A DNA stretch of 64,000 nt from Corallococcus macrosporus (GCF_017302985.1 NZ_JAFIMU010000012.1:248001-312000), one strand, 5' to 3'. Shown: positions 42,634-52,490, counted from the stretch's first letter. The notes: generated by a model not told the origin, from the letters alone. Numbers and translations are program-made.

Positions 42634-44295
42634 ATGAGCTTCTTCCAGGCGCCCCCGGTTCTTGGCAACCAGTACGACGACGACGCGTTCCTGCAGGGCT
42701 ACCTCGCTCGCACCCTTCCGAACGATTTGTTCCGCTCGCTCCAGGATGACTTCCGGGAGCTGGGAGAGCTGGGAGGCAAGTACTTCTACGAGTTCCAGCA
42801 GCGCGACCGGCTGAACGAGCCCGTCCTCACGCAGTGGGACCCGTGGGGCAAGCGCATCGACCACATCGAGGTGACGCCGCTCTGGAAGGAGGCGGAGGCG
42901 CTGACGGCGAGGAAGGGCCTGGTCGCGGTGGCCTACGAGCAGAAGAGCGGCGCGCTCAGCCGCGTGCACCAATTCGCGCTGAACTACCTGGTGCAGCCGT
43001 CGCTGGACGTCTACTCGTGTCCGCTGGCGATGACGGACGGCGCGGCGCGGTCGCTGCTGTCGCTGGGGAACAAGGCCCTCATCGATCACGCCCTGCCCCA
43101 CCTGACGTCGCGCGATCCGGCGACGTTCTGGACGTCCGGCCAGTGGATGACGGAGCGCACGGGCGGCTCGGACGTGGGGCTCACGCTGACGGAGGCGCGG
43201 CAGTCCCCGGAGGGCTGGCGGCTGCACGGCACGAAGTGGTTCACGTCCGCGACGACGGCGCAGATGGCGCTGACGCTGGCGCGGCCCACGGGCAACGGCC
43301 CCGGCGGCAAGGGCCTGGCGCTCTTCTTCGTGGAGACGCGGGACGCGCAGGGCCGGCTCAATGGCATCCAGATCAACCGCCTGAAGGACAAGTTCGGCAC
43401 GAAGAAGGTGCCCACGGCGGAGCTGACGCTGGACGGGACGCTGGCGACGCCGGTGGCGGGGCTGACGGACGGCATCCGCAACATGGCGATGATGCTGAAC
43501 GTGACGCGCACCTGGAACGCGATGGGCGCGACGTGGGCCATGCGCCGGGCCCTGGCGCTGGCGCACGATTATGCGAAGCGCCGGGTGCAGTTCGGCGCGC
43601 CGCTGTCGGAGAAGCCGCTGCACGTGGACACGCTGGCGGGGCTGGAGGCGGAGTTCCAGGCGGGCTTCCTGCTCGCGTTCCGCGGCGTGGAGCTCCTGGG
43701 CAAGCTGGAGACGCGCACGGCGACGGAGCAGGAGCTGCTGTTGCAGCGGCTGGTGACGCCGCTGGCGAAGCTGACGACGGGCCGGCAGGTGGTGCACGTC
43801 ACGTCGGAGGTGACGGAGTCCTTCGGCGGCGCGGGCTACGTGGAGGACACGGGTTTGCCACGCATCCAGGCGGACGCGCAGGTGCTGTCCATCTGGGAGG
43901 GCACGACGAACGTGCTGTCGCTGGACTCGCTGCGCGCGCTGGCGAAGGAAGGCACGCTGGAGGCGTTCTTCCATGAGGTGGAGGGCCGGCTGTCGAAGGT
44001 GACGGACGCGGGCCTGCGGCCGTGCGTTCAGACGGCGCACGACGCCCTGGAGCACGCGCGGGCCTGGGTGTCCGGCGCGATGGCGAACCCCACCACGATG
44101 GAGGCCGGGGCGCGGCGCTTCTCCCTGACGCTGGGGCGCACGCTGGAGCTGGCGCTCCTGAGCGAGCACGCGCAGTGGTGCCTGGAGCACGGTCACGGTC
44201 CGCGCAGCCGCGCCGCCGCGCGCCGGTTCCGGCAGCACGGCGTGGACCTCATCCAGGATGAGATCGACCTGGATGATTCGCGGCTCTTGGGCTGA
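42634..44295 (+). CDS. AidB-like acyl-CoA dehydrogenase
   Basis: 553 residues, longer than normal acyl-CoA dehydrogenases and like the AidB/isovaleryl-CoA dehydrogenase group. FAD-binding pattern FWTSGQWMTERTGGSDVG and HGTKWFTSATTAQMALTLAR, then GTKKVPTAELTLDG, the dimer helix (TWNAMGATWAMRRAL), and the C-terminal SIWEGTTNVLSLD carrying the conserved Glu. E. coli AidB limits DNA damage by alkylating agents; other members oxidise branched acyl-CoAs. Which applies here is not clear. A PhyH gene follows 51 bp downstream. Confidence 0.85.
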   Translation: MSFFQAPPVLGNQYDDDAFLQGYLARTLPNDLFRSLQDDFRELGELGGKYFYEFQQRDRLNEPVLTQWDPWGKRIDHIEVTPLWKEAEALTARKGLVAVAYEQKSGALSRVHQFALNYLVQPSLDVYSCPLAMTDGAARSLLSLGNKALIDHALPHLTSRDPATFWTSGQWMTERTGGSDVGLTLTEARQSPEGWRLHGTKWFTSATTAQMALTLARPTGNGPGGKGLALFFVETRDAQGRLNGIQINRLKDKFGTKKVPTAELTLDGTLATPVAGLTDGIRNMAMMLNVTRTWNAMGATWAMRRALALAHDYAKRRVQFGAPLSEKPLHVDTLAGLEAEFQAGFLLAFRGVELLGKLETRTATEQELLLQRLVTPLAKLTTGRQVVHVTSEVTESFGGAGYVEDTGLPRIQADAQVLSIWEGTTNVLSLDSLRALAKEGTLEAFFHEVEGRLSKVTDAGLRPCVQTAHDALEHARAWVSGAMANPTTMEAGARRFSLTLGRTLELALLSEHAQWCLEHGHGPRSRAAARRFRQHGVDLIQDEIDLDDSRLLG

Positions 44296-44346
44296 GGCAT
44301 CGCGACAGGTGCACACGGCGGGCGCCGCCATTAAGAAGCGGGCGCC

Positions 44347-45090
44347 ATGTCCGTCCTGAGTCCCGAGCAGTGCCAGCGCTTCGCCGCCGAGGGGTATCTC
44401 GTCCTGCCGTCCTTCGTGGACAGTGGGACGTGCGAGCGGATGCGGACCGTCATCCTGGAGCAGCTCGCGTCCGGTGACGGTCCGGTGGAGTACGAGGCCG
44501 ACGTGGCCTATCCGGGCTCACCGGCCAGCATCGAAGCCGAGGGCGGCCGGACGGTGCGGCGGTTGTTGAAGGCCCATGGGCGCTCTGCCCTGTTCGCGGC
44601 GTGGTTCGACGACGCGCGGATGGTGGAGGCGCTGGGGCAGCTGCTGGAGGGGCCGGTGGTGCAGGCGCGGGCGCATCACAACTGCGTGATGACGAAGCAG
44701 CCGCGCTTCTCGTCGGACACGGGCTGGCACCAGGACGTGAGGTATTGGGCCTTCACGCGGCCGGAGCTGATCTCCACGTGGTTGGCGCTGGGCGCGGAGA
44801 CGCCGGAGAACGGCGGTCTCAAGGTATTGCCCGGCACGCACCGCATGCAGTTCGCCCCGGAGCGCTACGACGCGAAGCTGTTCCTGCGGCCGGAGCTGCC
44901 GGAGAACGCGTCGCTCATCGCGGGTGCGCAGTACGTGAGGCTGTCCCCCGGAGACGTGCTGCTCTTCCACGCGCGGCTGTTCCACGCGGCGAGCCGGAAC
45001 CACACGCAGGACACGAAGTACTCCGTGGTGGCCACGTACCGCGGGACGGACAACCTGCCCGTCCCGGGCTCACGTTCCGCGAGGGATTGA
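44347..45090 (+). CDS. PhyH-type Fe(II)/2-oxoglutarate dioxygenase
   Basis: 247 residues. H128 and D130 (TGWHQDVRYW), distal H213 (LFHAASRNHT) and GGLKVLPGTHRM fit the phytanoyl-CoA dioxygenase family. It ends 22 bp before the convergent ABC exporter gene at the edge of the biosynthetic cluster, so a tailoring role is possible but not supported by any direct link. It is clearly different from the TauD-type pair within the cluster. Confidence 0.82.
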   Translation: MSVLSPEQCQRFAAEGYLVLPSFVDSGTCERMRTVILEQLASGDGPVEYEADVAYPGSPASIEAEGGRTVRRLLKAHGRSALFAAWFDDARMVEALGQLLEGPVVQARAHHNCVMTKQPRFSSDTGWHQDVRYWAFTRPELISTWLALGAETPENGGLKVLPGTHRMQFAPERYDAKLFLRPELPENASLIAGAQYVRLSPGDVLLFHARLFHAASRNHTQDTKYSVVATYRGTDNLPVPGSRSARD

Positions 45091-45092
45091 AC

Positions 45093-45121
45093 CCTGCGTC
45101 ACCAATACCCGCTCACGCAGG
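45093..45121. terminator. Weak hairpin between convergent genes
   Basis: CCTGCGT (45093-45099) and ACGCAGG (45115-45121) are exact reverse complements spanning the 22-bp gap between the PhyH and ABC exporter stops. Short, with no T-run. Confidence 0.3.
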
Positions 45122-46762
45122 AACGACTCGAGGGGCGGCTTCCGGCAGGATCGCGCCCGACTCCAGCCTGACCAGCCGGTCCGCCACGTCGAAGTACCGG
45201 TCGTCGTGGCTGATGACCACCACCGTCTTGCCGGCCGCCTTCAGGTCCGGCAGGAGTTCCCGGTAGAAGATCTCCTTGAACAGCGGGTCCTGATCCGCCG
45301 CCCACTCGTCGAAGAGATACACGGGACGGTCCTCCAGGTATGCGGCGAGCAGCGCCAGTCGTTTGCGCTGGCCCGTGGACAGCTCGGTGGTGGAGAGCGC
45401 CCCCTTCTCGTCGATGCGAACCTTGTGTTCCAGTTGCAACCGTCGCAGGTAGGTCCGCGCGCGGGCCGCATGGGCACCCTCGGCCAGGCCCATCAGCCGG
45501 TCGAAAAGGTGGAAGTCCGCGAACACCGTCGAGAAGAGCTCGCGGTAGCGCTCCTGGCCGGCCGCCGTCACAACCTGGCCGTCGACGCGGATCTCCCCGG
45601 ACTCTGGCGCGTAGAGGCCCGTGATCAGCTTGGCCAGCGTCGTCTTGCCGCTGCCGTTGCCGCCCACCACGAAGGAAATCTCCCCCGCGCGGAACGTCAG
45701 GCCGATAGGGCCCAGGGTGAAGGGCGTGTCCTCTCCTTCGCGGCGGTAGACATGCGTGACGTCCACCAGCTCGATGCGCGACGGTGCGGGGAGGGGTGCC
45801 CCAGCCGCCGGCGGTACAGGCTCACCGTCCGAGCCTTGCAGGTCCAACGTCTCGATATGCTTCAGCGCCACCACGCCCGCGCTCAGCATGGGGAGAATCA
45901 CCATGGATGAGTCCAGCGGCTGCTGAAGGTAGAGGACCGCCAGCGTGTAGGCCATCAGGGTGGACGGGGACACGGGGGCGATGCCCGGCAGCGCGAACAG
46001 GAGGAGCCCGATGAAGAAGAAGAACAGGCTCATCCCCCAGCTCGTCACCAGGATGTTGAGCGTGGACCTGCGCCGCTGGAACGCCTTCAGCTGATTCGCG
46101 GTGGGGAGGAGGTCCTCGGTGAGAAAGGCCCTGCGCCGCCCGCCGTTGAGCTTCAGCTCCTTCAATCCATGGGTGAGCGACCGCAGATCGCCGAAGAACC
46201 GGTCCGTCGTCTTCCGGGACTGTCGCAGCAGCCCCATGATTCGCCTCTGGGGCATCAGGTAGCTGGCCACGCCGAGCAGCGAGAAGACGACCAGCGCCGC
46301 GAAGACCAGCGGCGACATCACCGCCAGGTACACCATGACACCCACGACGATGCCGGCGTTGATCAACAGCGGTGGCACGCAGAGCAGGCCCTGGGTCACG
46401 GCCTGGACGTCATCCACCAGCGTGGCCAGAAGTCGCGGGATGCCCAGCTCCTCCAACCGGCGCAGGGGCGTCGTGAGAATCCGCCGGCTGAGCTGCTCTC
46501 GCAGCACGAACGTGGTGTCCGTGTGCAGCCGCATGATCAGCAACTGGGAGCTGATGCGGGAGCCCAACATGAGGATGCCCAGGGCGGCGAAGCCGAGGAT
46601 CGTCTCCCGCGCGACGTGCGTGCCCCCCTGGGCGAGCGCGGTGTTGATGTGCGCGATGAGCCCCGCGCTCGACAAGCCCGTCAGCAGCCCGAAACAGACA
46701 GCCAGGACCACGGTGGCGCGCGACCCGCGCAGCAACAGGAGGAGCAGGTTCACGGCGCGCAT
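45113..46762 (-). CDS. Cyclic-peptide export ABC transporter (SyrD/PvdE-like)
   Basis: 549 residues, a half-transporter with six N-terminal helices (to about 300) and a C-terminal ATPase: Walker A VVGGNGSGKTT, signature LSTGQRKRLAL, Walker B VYLFDEWAAD, switch His VISHDDRYF. The STGQ signature and DEWAADQDP are characteristic of the cyclic-peptide/siderophore exporter group. It is divergent from the FAAL gene with a shared 98-bp promoter region, so it probably exports the cluster product into the periplasm. Confidence 0.88.
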   Translation of the reverse strand: MRAVNLLLLLLRGSRATVVLAVCFGLLTGLSSAGLIAHINTALAQGGTHVARETILGFAALGILMLGSRISSQLLIMRLHTDTTFVLREQLSRRILTTPLRRLEELGIPRLLATLVDDVQAVTQGLLCVPPLLINAGIVVGVMVYLAVMSPLVFAALVVFSLLGVASYLMPQRRIMGLLRQSRKTTDRFFGDLRSLTHGLKELKLNGGRRRAFLTEDLLPTANQLKAFQRRRSTLNILVTSWGMSLFFFFIGLLLFALPGIAPVSPSTLMAYTLAVLYLQQPLDSSMVILPMLSAGVVALKHIETLDLQGSDGEPVPPAAGAPLPAPSRIELVDVTHVYRREGEDTPFTLGPIGLTFRAGEISFVVGGNGSGKTTLAKLITGLYAPESGEIRVDGQVVTAAGQERYRELFSTVFADFHLFDRLMGLAEGAHAARARTYLRRLQLEHKVRIDEKGALSTTELSTGQRKRLALLAAYLEDRPVYLFDEWAADQDPLFKEIFYRELLPDLKAAGKTVVVISHDDRYFDVADRLVRLESGAILPEAAPRVVPA

Positions 46763-46807
46763 TCCTTCAAGGGGGTCATGATGAATTCTTCGTTTTACGT
46801 CCCCCCC

Positions 46808-46836
46808 TTGACGTCAGGTGAAGAACCGATTTTACA
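46808..46836 (+). promoter_or_regulatory. Candidate promoter of the NRPS/PKS operon
   Basis: TTGACG (46808-46813) and TTTACA (46831-46836) are 17 bp apart, 24 bp before the ATG of the FAAL gene, in a short AT-rich stretch of an otherwise GC-rich region. The -10 match is weak. TACATT at 46844-46849 is an alternative. Confidence 0.4.
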
Positions 46837-46860
46837 GGTTGGTTACATTAGCCTGCCTGC

Positions 46861-49800
46861 ATGAACTTACTTGATATTCTGACAGATCGCGTCGAGACGG
46901 CCCCTCACGCGACGGCGTTCACCTTCCTTGACTCTGGAGAGGACGAGGCCGGGCGCCTGACGAACGCGGAGGTGCTGCGGCGTTCACGGGAAATCGGAGG
47001 ACTGCTGCGCGAAGCCGGTGCGCGGGGCGAGCGCGTCCTCCTGTTGTTTCCACCCGGCTTGGACTACGTGGCCGCGTTCCTGGGATGCCTGCAGGCGGGG
47101 GCGGTCGCCGTGCCCGCCTACCCTCCGGATCCGATGCGGCTGGCGCGCACGCTGCCCCGGCTGGAGGCGCTGACCGCGGACGCCCAGGTGCGCTTCGTGC
47201 TCGCGCCCGCCTTCATCCGCGACATGGCGCAGGAGCTGTTCGGGCAGGCGGACATGCTCGCGCGGGCGACGTGGCTGGCGCTGGAGGACGTCACCCCGGG
47301 CCACGCGGACGCCTGGAGGGACCCGGGCGTCAGCGGGGACACCGTCGCATTCCTGCAGTACACGTCCGGCTCCACCGGCGCGCCGCGCGGCGTGGTGCTG
47401 ACGCACGACAACCTGCTGCACAACTCCGCGGCCATCCAGCGCTGCTTCCAGCACGGCCCGGACAGCGTGGGGGTCATCTGGCTGCCGCCGTACCATGACA
47501 TGGGACTCATCGGCGGCATCCTCCAGCCGCTCTACGTGGGCTTCCCGGTGGTGCTGATGTCGCCGCTCGACTTCCTGGCCCGCCCCCTGCGCTGGCTGGA
47601 GGCGGTGTCGCGCTACCGGGCCACCACCAGCGGCGGGCCCAACTTCGCCTTCGAGCTGTGCGCGCGCAAGGCCACCGCCGAGCAGGTCGCTGAGCTGGAC
47701 CTGTCCTCGTGGCGCCTGGCCTTCAACGGCGCGGAGCCCCTGAACCCCGCCACGCTCGAGCGCTTCCAGCGGACCTTCGCGCCGGCCGGCTTCCGCCCCG
47801 AGGCGATGTATCCCTGCTACGGGCTCGCGGAGGCGACGCTCATCGCCTCCGGCAAGGCCACCGCCGTGCCGGTCGTGCGCGCCTTCGAGAAGGAGGCCCT
47901 GGCGGACGGCGAGGCCCGGCCCGCGCCGGAGGCCCCGCCGCTGGTGGGGTGCGGCGCGAGCCTGCCGGACCAGGAGCTGCTCATCGTGGACCCGGCGACG
48001 CGCCAGCCCCTGGCGGACGGGCGGGTGGGCGAAATCTGGCTGCGGGGCCCGTCGGTGGCGCGCGGGTACTGGAACCGGCCGGAGGAGACGGCGGAGTCCT
48101 TCGCGGCGCGCCGCGCGGACGCCGCCGCGGCCGGCCCCTACCTGCGCACCGGGGACCTGGGCTTCCTGCACGGCGGCGAGCTGTTCGTCAGCGGCCGGCT
48201 CAAGGACCTCATCATCGTCCGCGGGCGCAAGCACCACCCGCACGACCTGGAGCGCACCGCCGTGGCGAGCCACCCCGCGCTGCGGCCCGGGTGCTCCGCC
48301 GCGTTCAGCGCGCAGGCGCCGGAGGGCGAGCGGCTGGTGCTGGTGCAGGAGGTGGACCCGCGCAAGGCGTTCGAGGCGGAGGCCTGCGCCCGGCGCGTGC
48401 GCGAGGCGGTGACGCGCGAGCACGGCATCCAGTTGGACGAGGTGGTCTTCATCGCCCCCGGCAGCCTGCCGAAGACCTCCAGCGGCAAGGTGCAGCGCCG
48501 CGCGACCCGGGACGCGTGGCGCTCGGACGAACTCCAGGTGCTGGCCCGCGACGCGCGCGCCGCCCAGGAGGCCGCCACGGAGTCCGGGCCGCTGCCCGCG
48601 CTGGACGCGCTGCGGGCGCTGGAGCCCGCGGAGCGCGAGGCCCGGGTCGAGGCGTGGCTCAGGTCCCGCGCCGCGGCGGCGCTGCGCATCCCGGCCGCCC
48701 GGATGGACGCGGAGGCGCCGCTGGTGCAGCTGGGGCTGGACTCGCTGTCGTCCGTGGAGCTGCGGGCGGACATCGAGCAGGCCCTGGGCCTGAGCATCCC
48801 CCTGCCGGAGCTGCTGGGAGGTCTGTCGTTCGCGGAGCTGACCCGGCGCTGTCGACGCTCACTCGACGTGGCGCCGGTCGCGGCGTCGCGCCCCCAGCCC
48901 GTCGGGCGTGAGGGGGTCCTGCCGCTGTCGTTCGCCCAGGAGGAGATGTGGCTCGCCTCGCGACTGGATTCGAGCGGCGGCGGCTACCTCATCCCCGTGG
49001 CGCTGGAGCTGAAGGGCGCGCTCCAGGTGGTTTGGCTGGAGGAGGCCCTGCGGGAGATCCTCCAGCGTCACGAGGCCCTGCGCACCTGCTTCCCGGAGGT
49101 GGACGGCCGGCCGGTGCAGCACGTCCTGCCCGCCGCCGCGCTCCCCCTCCCCGTGGAGGACCTGCGGGGCCTGGCCCCCGAGGCGCGCGAGGCCCGCGTG
49201 CGGGAGGCGGCGCTCGCGGAGGCCCGCGCCCCGTTCGCGCTCCAGCAGGGCCCGCTGCTGCGCGCCCGGCTGCTCCAGGTGGAGGACGCGCGCCACGTCC
49301 TGCTCTTCACCGTGCACCACCTGGTGGCGGATGGCTGGTCCATGCGGCTGCTCGTCCAGGAGCTCGCCGCCCTCTACGCGGCGCGCCAGGCGGGGACGGC
49401 GCCCGAGCTGCCCGCCCTGCCCTACCAGTACGCGGACTTCGCGGTGTGGCAGCGCCAGCGGCTGACGGGCGAGCACCTGGAGTCGCTGCTGGGCTGGTGG
49501 CGGGGGGAGGTGGCGGGGCTCACCGACACGCCGCGGCTGCCCACGGACCATGACCCGGCGACGCCCCCGGACGGCCTGGGCGGCAGCCTGGACACGCTGC
49601 TCGCGCCCGAGCTCGCCGCGCGCCTGCGCGAAGGGTGCGCGAAGCACGGCGTGACGCCGTTCATGTGGATGCTCACGGTGTTCCAGCTGCTCCTGGCGCG
49701 CGGCACCGGCCAGGAGGACGGCGCGGTGGGCGTGGCGGACCTGGGGCGCGGCGCCCCGGGCTGCGAGCGGCTCATTGGCAACTTCATCAACATGCTGGTG

Positions 49801-50322
49801 CTGCGCCTGCCGCTGGGCGGCGACCCGCCCTTCCAGGACCTGCTGCGGCGGGTGCGGGAGCGCGCGCTGGGCGCCGCCGCGCACGCGGAGCTGCCCTACG
49901 AGCAGCTGGCCCGGGGCCGCGCGCCGCTGTTCCGCGCCGCCTTCGGCACCCAGAACCAGCCCCGCGAGCGCATCCTGCTGCCCGGCCTGGAGGTGCAGCC
50001 GCTGGCGTTCGACACGGGGCTGTCCCGGCTGGACCTCACGCTGTGGGTGTCGGAGACGCCCGAGGGCCTGCGCTGCCACTGGACGTACGCGACGCGCCTG
50101 TTCGAGCGGGCCAGCGTGGAGCGGCTGCACCGCCGCTTCGTGGAGTGGCTGGACGCGACGCTCGCCCGGCCCGAAGCGCGCCCGTCGTCGCTGGGCGGGG
50201 CCGCGCCCGGGGACACGGGCATGCGGGGCGCGCTGGACCGGCTGGGCCCCCGCCGCCGCCGCGACCCCGGCTCGGACGGCGGCGCCCCTCCCCCCAACGC
50301 CTCAGGACGCCAGACGCCATGA
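46861..50322 (+). CDS. Lipo-initiation module: FAAL-ACP-condensation
   Basis: 1153 residues. Residues 1-570 are a fatty acyl-AMP ligase: A3-type YTSGSTGAPRG from Y167, WLPPYHDMGLIGG typical of FAALs, and LRTGDLGFLHGGELFV. An ACP follows with phosphopantetheine site LGLDSLSS (S628). Residues 685-1105 are a condensation domain with an intact HHLVADG motif (819-825). A Gly/Arg/Pro-rich tail ends the protein, perhaps a docking segment. The FAAL should adenylate a free fatty acid and load the ACP; the C domain then acylates the first amino acid. First gene of the cluster operon; its TGA overlaps the next ATG by four bases. Confidence 0.92.
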   Translation: MNLLDILTDRVETAPHATAFTFLDSGEDEAGRLTNAEVLRRSREIGGLLREAGARGERVLLLFPPGLDYVAAFLGCLQAGAVAVPAYPPDPMRLARTLPRLEALTADAQVRFVLAPAFIRDMAQELFGQADMLARATWLALEDVTPGHADAWRDPGVSGDTVAFLQYTSGSTGAPRGVVLTHDNLLHNSAAIQRCFQHGPDSVGVIWLPPYHDMGLIGGILQPLYVGFPVVLMSPLDFLARPLRWLEAVSRYRATTSGGPNFAFELCARKATAEQVAELDLSSWRLAFNGAEPLNPATLERFQRTFAPAGFRPEAMYPCYGLAEATLIASGKATAVPVVRAFEKEALADGEARPAPEAPPLVGCGASLPDQELLIVDPATRQPLADGRVGEIWLRGPSVARGYWNRPEETAESFAARRADAAAAGPYLRTGDLGFLHGGELFVSGRLKDLIIVRGRKHHPHDLERTAVASHPALRPGCSAAFSAQAPEGERLVLVQEVDPRKAFEAEACARRVREAVTREHGIQLDEVVFIAPGSLPKTSSGKVQRRATRDAWRSDELQVLARDARAAQEAATESGPLPALDALRALEPAEREARVEAWLRSRAAAALRIPAARMDAEAPLVQLGLDSLSSVELRADIEQALGLSIPLPELLGGLSFAELTRRCRRSLDVAPVAASRPQPVGREGVLPLSFAQEEMWLASRLDSSGGGYLIPVALELKGALQVVWLEEALREILQRHEALRTCFPEVDGRPVQHVLPAAALPLPVEDLRGLAPEAREARVREAALAEARAPFALQQGPLLRARLLQVEDARHVLLFTVHHLVADGWSMRLLVQELAALYAARQAGTAPELPALPYQYADFAVWQRQRLTGEHLESLLGWWRGEVAGLTDTPRLPTDHDPATPPDGLGGSLDTLLAPELAARLREGCAKHGVTPFMWMLTVFQLLLARGTGQEDGAVGVADLGRGAPGCERLIGNFINMLVLRLPLGGDPPFQDLLRRVRERALGAAAHAELPYEQLARGRAPLFRAAFGTQNQPRERILLPGLEVQPLAFDTGLSRLDLTLWVSETPEGLRCHWTYATRLFERASVERLHRRFVEWLDATLARPEARPSSLGGAAPGDTGMRGALDRLGPRRRRDPGSDGGAPPPNASGRQTP

Positions 50323-51371
50323 AGAACGCACTCTCCGGATTGGGGGCGCGCTCGCGCAGCCCCGTCAAGCTGTCGCGCGCGGAGCTGGTGACCACGCGCC
50401 TGCCCGAGGGCGAGGACTGCCCGCTCATCGTGGAGCCCCGCGTGGAGGGGCTGGACCTGGTGACGTGGGCCCGGGAGCACCGCGACTGGGTGGAGGCGGA
50501 GCTGGCGCGCGTGGGCGGCCTGATGCTGCGCGGCTTCCGCATGGAGGGCGTGGACGGCTTCGCGGACTTCGTGCGCGCGACGTGCGGCGAGCCGCTGACG
50601 TACACGGAGCGCTCGTCCCCGCGCGAGGTCGTGAAGGATCAGGTCTACACGTCGACGTCGCACCCGTCGGACCAGGAGATCTTCCCGCACACGGAGCAGT
50701 CCTACAACCTGACGTTCCCCCAGCGGATCTACTTCCACTGCGTGACGGCGCCCACCGTGGCCGGCGCCACGCCCATCACCAGCACGCGCCGCATCCTGCG
50801 CGAGCTGCCGCGCGAGCTGGTGCAGCGCTTCGTGACGCGGGGCTACCGCTACGTGCGCAACTTCGGCGACGGCCTGGGGCTGTCCTGGCAGGAGGCCTTC
50901 CAGACGCAGGACCCGGCGGAGGTGGAGCGCTACTGCCGTGGCAGTGAGATCGACTTCCAGTGGCTGGGCCAGGGCCGGCTGCGCACCAGCCAGCGGCGCC
51001 CCTGCGTGGCGCGGCACCCCACCACGGGGGAGCTGGTGTGGTTCAACCACGCGACGTTCTTCCACGTGAGCACGCTGCCCGAGGACGTCACCACCCAGCT
51101 GCGCGCGCTCTACGCCGAGGACGCGCTGCCCAACAACACGTTCTACGGCGACGGGGCCCCCATCGAACCGGAGGTGCTGGAGCGGCTGCGCGCCGCGTAC
51201 CGGGACGGCCGCGTCGCGGTGCCCTGGCAGGCGGGGGACGTGCTGCTGCTGGACAACCTGTTGATGGCCCACGGCCGCCAGCCCTTCAAGGGCGAGCGCA
51301 AGGTGGTGGTCGCCATGGCCGACCCGCGCCGCTGGGCGGACGTCGTCTTCGAGGGGCCGCTGCCGGACTGA
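50319..51371 (+). CDS. TauD/TfdA-type dioxygenase 1 (SyrP-like)
   Basis: 350 residues; the ATG overlaps the FAAL gene's stop. Iron ligands H124 and E126 (FPHTEQSYN, an HxE instead of HxD) and distal H318 (LMAHGRQPFKGER) with R327 for 2-oxoglutarate. HxE and WFNHATFFH are shared with SyrP-like enzymes that hydroxylate amino acids bound to NRPS carrier domains. Position right before the NRPS gene supports beta-hydroxylation of its amino acid, still an inference. It is paralogous to the next gene. Confidence 0.88.
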   Translation: MKNALSGLGARSRSPVKLSRAELVTTRLPEGEDCPLIVEPRVEGLDLVTWAREHRDWVEAELARVGGLMLRGFRMEGVDGFADFVRATCGEPLTYTERSSPREVVKDQVYTSTSHPSDQEIFPHTEQSYNLTFPQRIYFHCVTAPTVAGATPITSTRRILRELPRELVQRFVTRGYRYVRNFGDGLGLSWQEAFQTQDPAEVERYCRGSEIDFQWLGQGRLRTSQRRPCVARHPTTGELVWFNHATFFHVSTLPEDVTTQLRALYAEDALPNNTFYGDGAPIEPEVLERLRAAYRDGRVAVPWQAGDVLLLDNLLMAHGRQPFKGERKVVVAMADPRRWADVVFEGPLPD

Positions 51372-51400
51372 CCGCCCCGTCACCGCATCCGAAAGAGCCC

Positions 51401-52444
51401 ATGACCCACAAGACCGACATCGCGGCCGGCCTCGGCTCGCGCCGCCGTGCCCCCGTGAAGGTGTCCTCCGACGCGCTGGTGAAGGAGGGCTCGCTGCCCG
51501 GACTGGAGGGCTTCCCCCTGCTGGTGGAGCCCGCGATGGAGGGCGTGGACCTGGCGGCCTGGGCCGAGAACCACCGCGCGTGGATCGACGCGAAGCTGCT
51601 GGAGGTGGGGGCGCTGCTCTTCCGCGGCTTCCACGTGCCGGACGCCCTGGCGTTCCGCGGCTTCCTGGGCGCGCTGGGCGACCCGCTGCTGGACTACATG
51701 GAGCGCGCGGCGCCGCGCACGCAGGTGGCCCCCAACGTCTACACCTCCACGGAGATGGCGGCGGACCAGTCCATCCCGCTGCACCACGAGATGTCCTACT
51801 CGCACCACTGGCCCGGCCGGCTGTGGTTCTACTGCGACGTGCCCTCGCGCGTGGGCGGCGCCACGCCGCTGGCGCCGGAGCGGCGGGTGACCGCGTCGCT
51901 GCCGGAGGACCTCAAGGCGCGCTTCCTGAAGAAGGGCGTCATGTACGTGCGCAACTACGGCGAGGGCGTGGACCTGCCGTGGCAGGAGGTCTTCCAGACG
52001 CGCGAGCGCGCGGAGGTGGAGCGCTACTGCCAGGGCTGCGGCATGACGTACGAGTGGCGCGAGGGCGACCGGCTGCGCACGCGCGCGGTGCGCCAGGTGA
52101 TGACGCCCCACCCCACCACGGGCGAGCCGCTCTGGTTCAACCACGCGCCCATCTTCCACGAGACGAACATGCCCCCCGCCGTCCGCGACGCGCTGCGGGC
52201 GCAGTTCCAGCCGGACGAGATGCCGCGCAACGCCTTCTATGGCGACGGCAGCCCGCTGGAGGCGGAGGTGCTGGAGCGCATCCGCGGCGCCTACGCCGAC
52301 GCCACCGTGCGCTTCGACTGGCGCAAGGCGGACGTCCTCATGGTGGACAACCACCTCGCCGTCCACGGCCGCGACCCCTTCGAGGGGGAGCGCTCCATCC
52401 TGGTCGCCATGGCCCGGCTGACCCGGCCCGCCGCCCATCCCTGA
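51401..52444 (+). CDS. TauD/TfdA-type dioxygenase 2 (SyrP-like)
   Basis: 347 residues, starting 29 bp after the first dioxygenase. Ligands H128 and E130 (LHHEMSYSHHW) and distal H322 (AVHGRDPFEGER), R331. It shares with its neighbour the N-terminal GLGSRRRAPVK/GLGARSRSPVK opening, the VRNYGEGVDLPWQEVFQT block, the WFNHAPIFH block and the C-terminal motif, so a tandem duplication is likely. Residue differences around the metal site suggest that the two may act on different positions or substrates. Confidence 0.88.
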   Translation: MTHKTDIAAGLGSRRRAPVKVSSDALVKEGSLPGLEGFPLLVEPAMEGVDLAAWAENHRAWIDAKLLEVGALLFRGFHVPDALAFRGFLGALGDPLLDYMERAAPRTQVAPNVYTSTEMAADQSIPLHHEMSYSHHWPGRLWFYCDVPSRVGGATPLAPERRVTASLPEDLKARFLKKGVMYVRNYGEGVDLPWQEVFQTRERAEVERYCQGCGMTYEWREGDRLRTRAVRQVMTPHPTTGEPLWFNHAPIFHETNMPPAVRDALRAQFQPDEMPRNAFYGDGSPLEAEVLERIRGAYADATVRFDWRKADVLMVDNHLAVHGRDPFEGERSILVAMARLTRPAAHP

Positions 52445-52490
52445 AGCCTTCCGCCCCACCCTCGCACTTGCACGCAGGAGCCCTCCGAAG

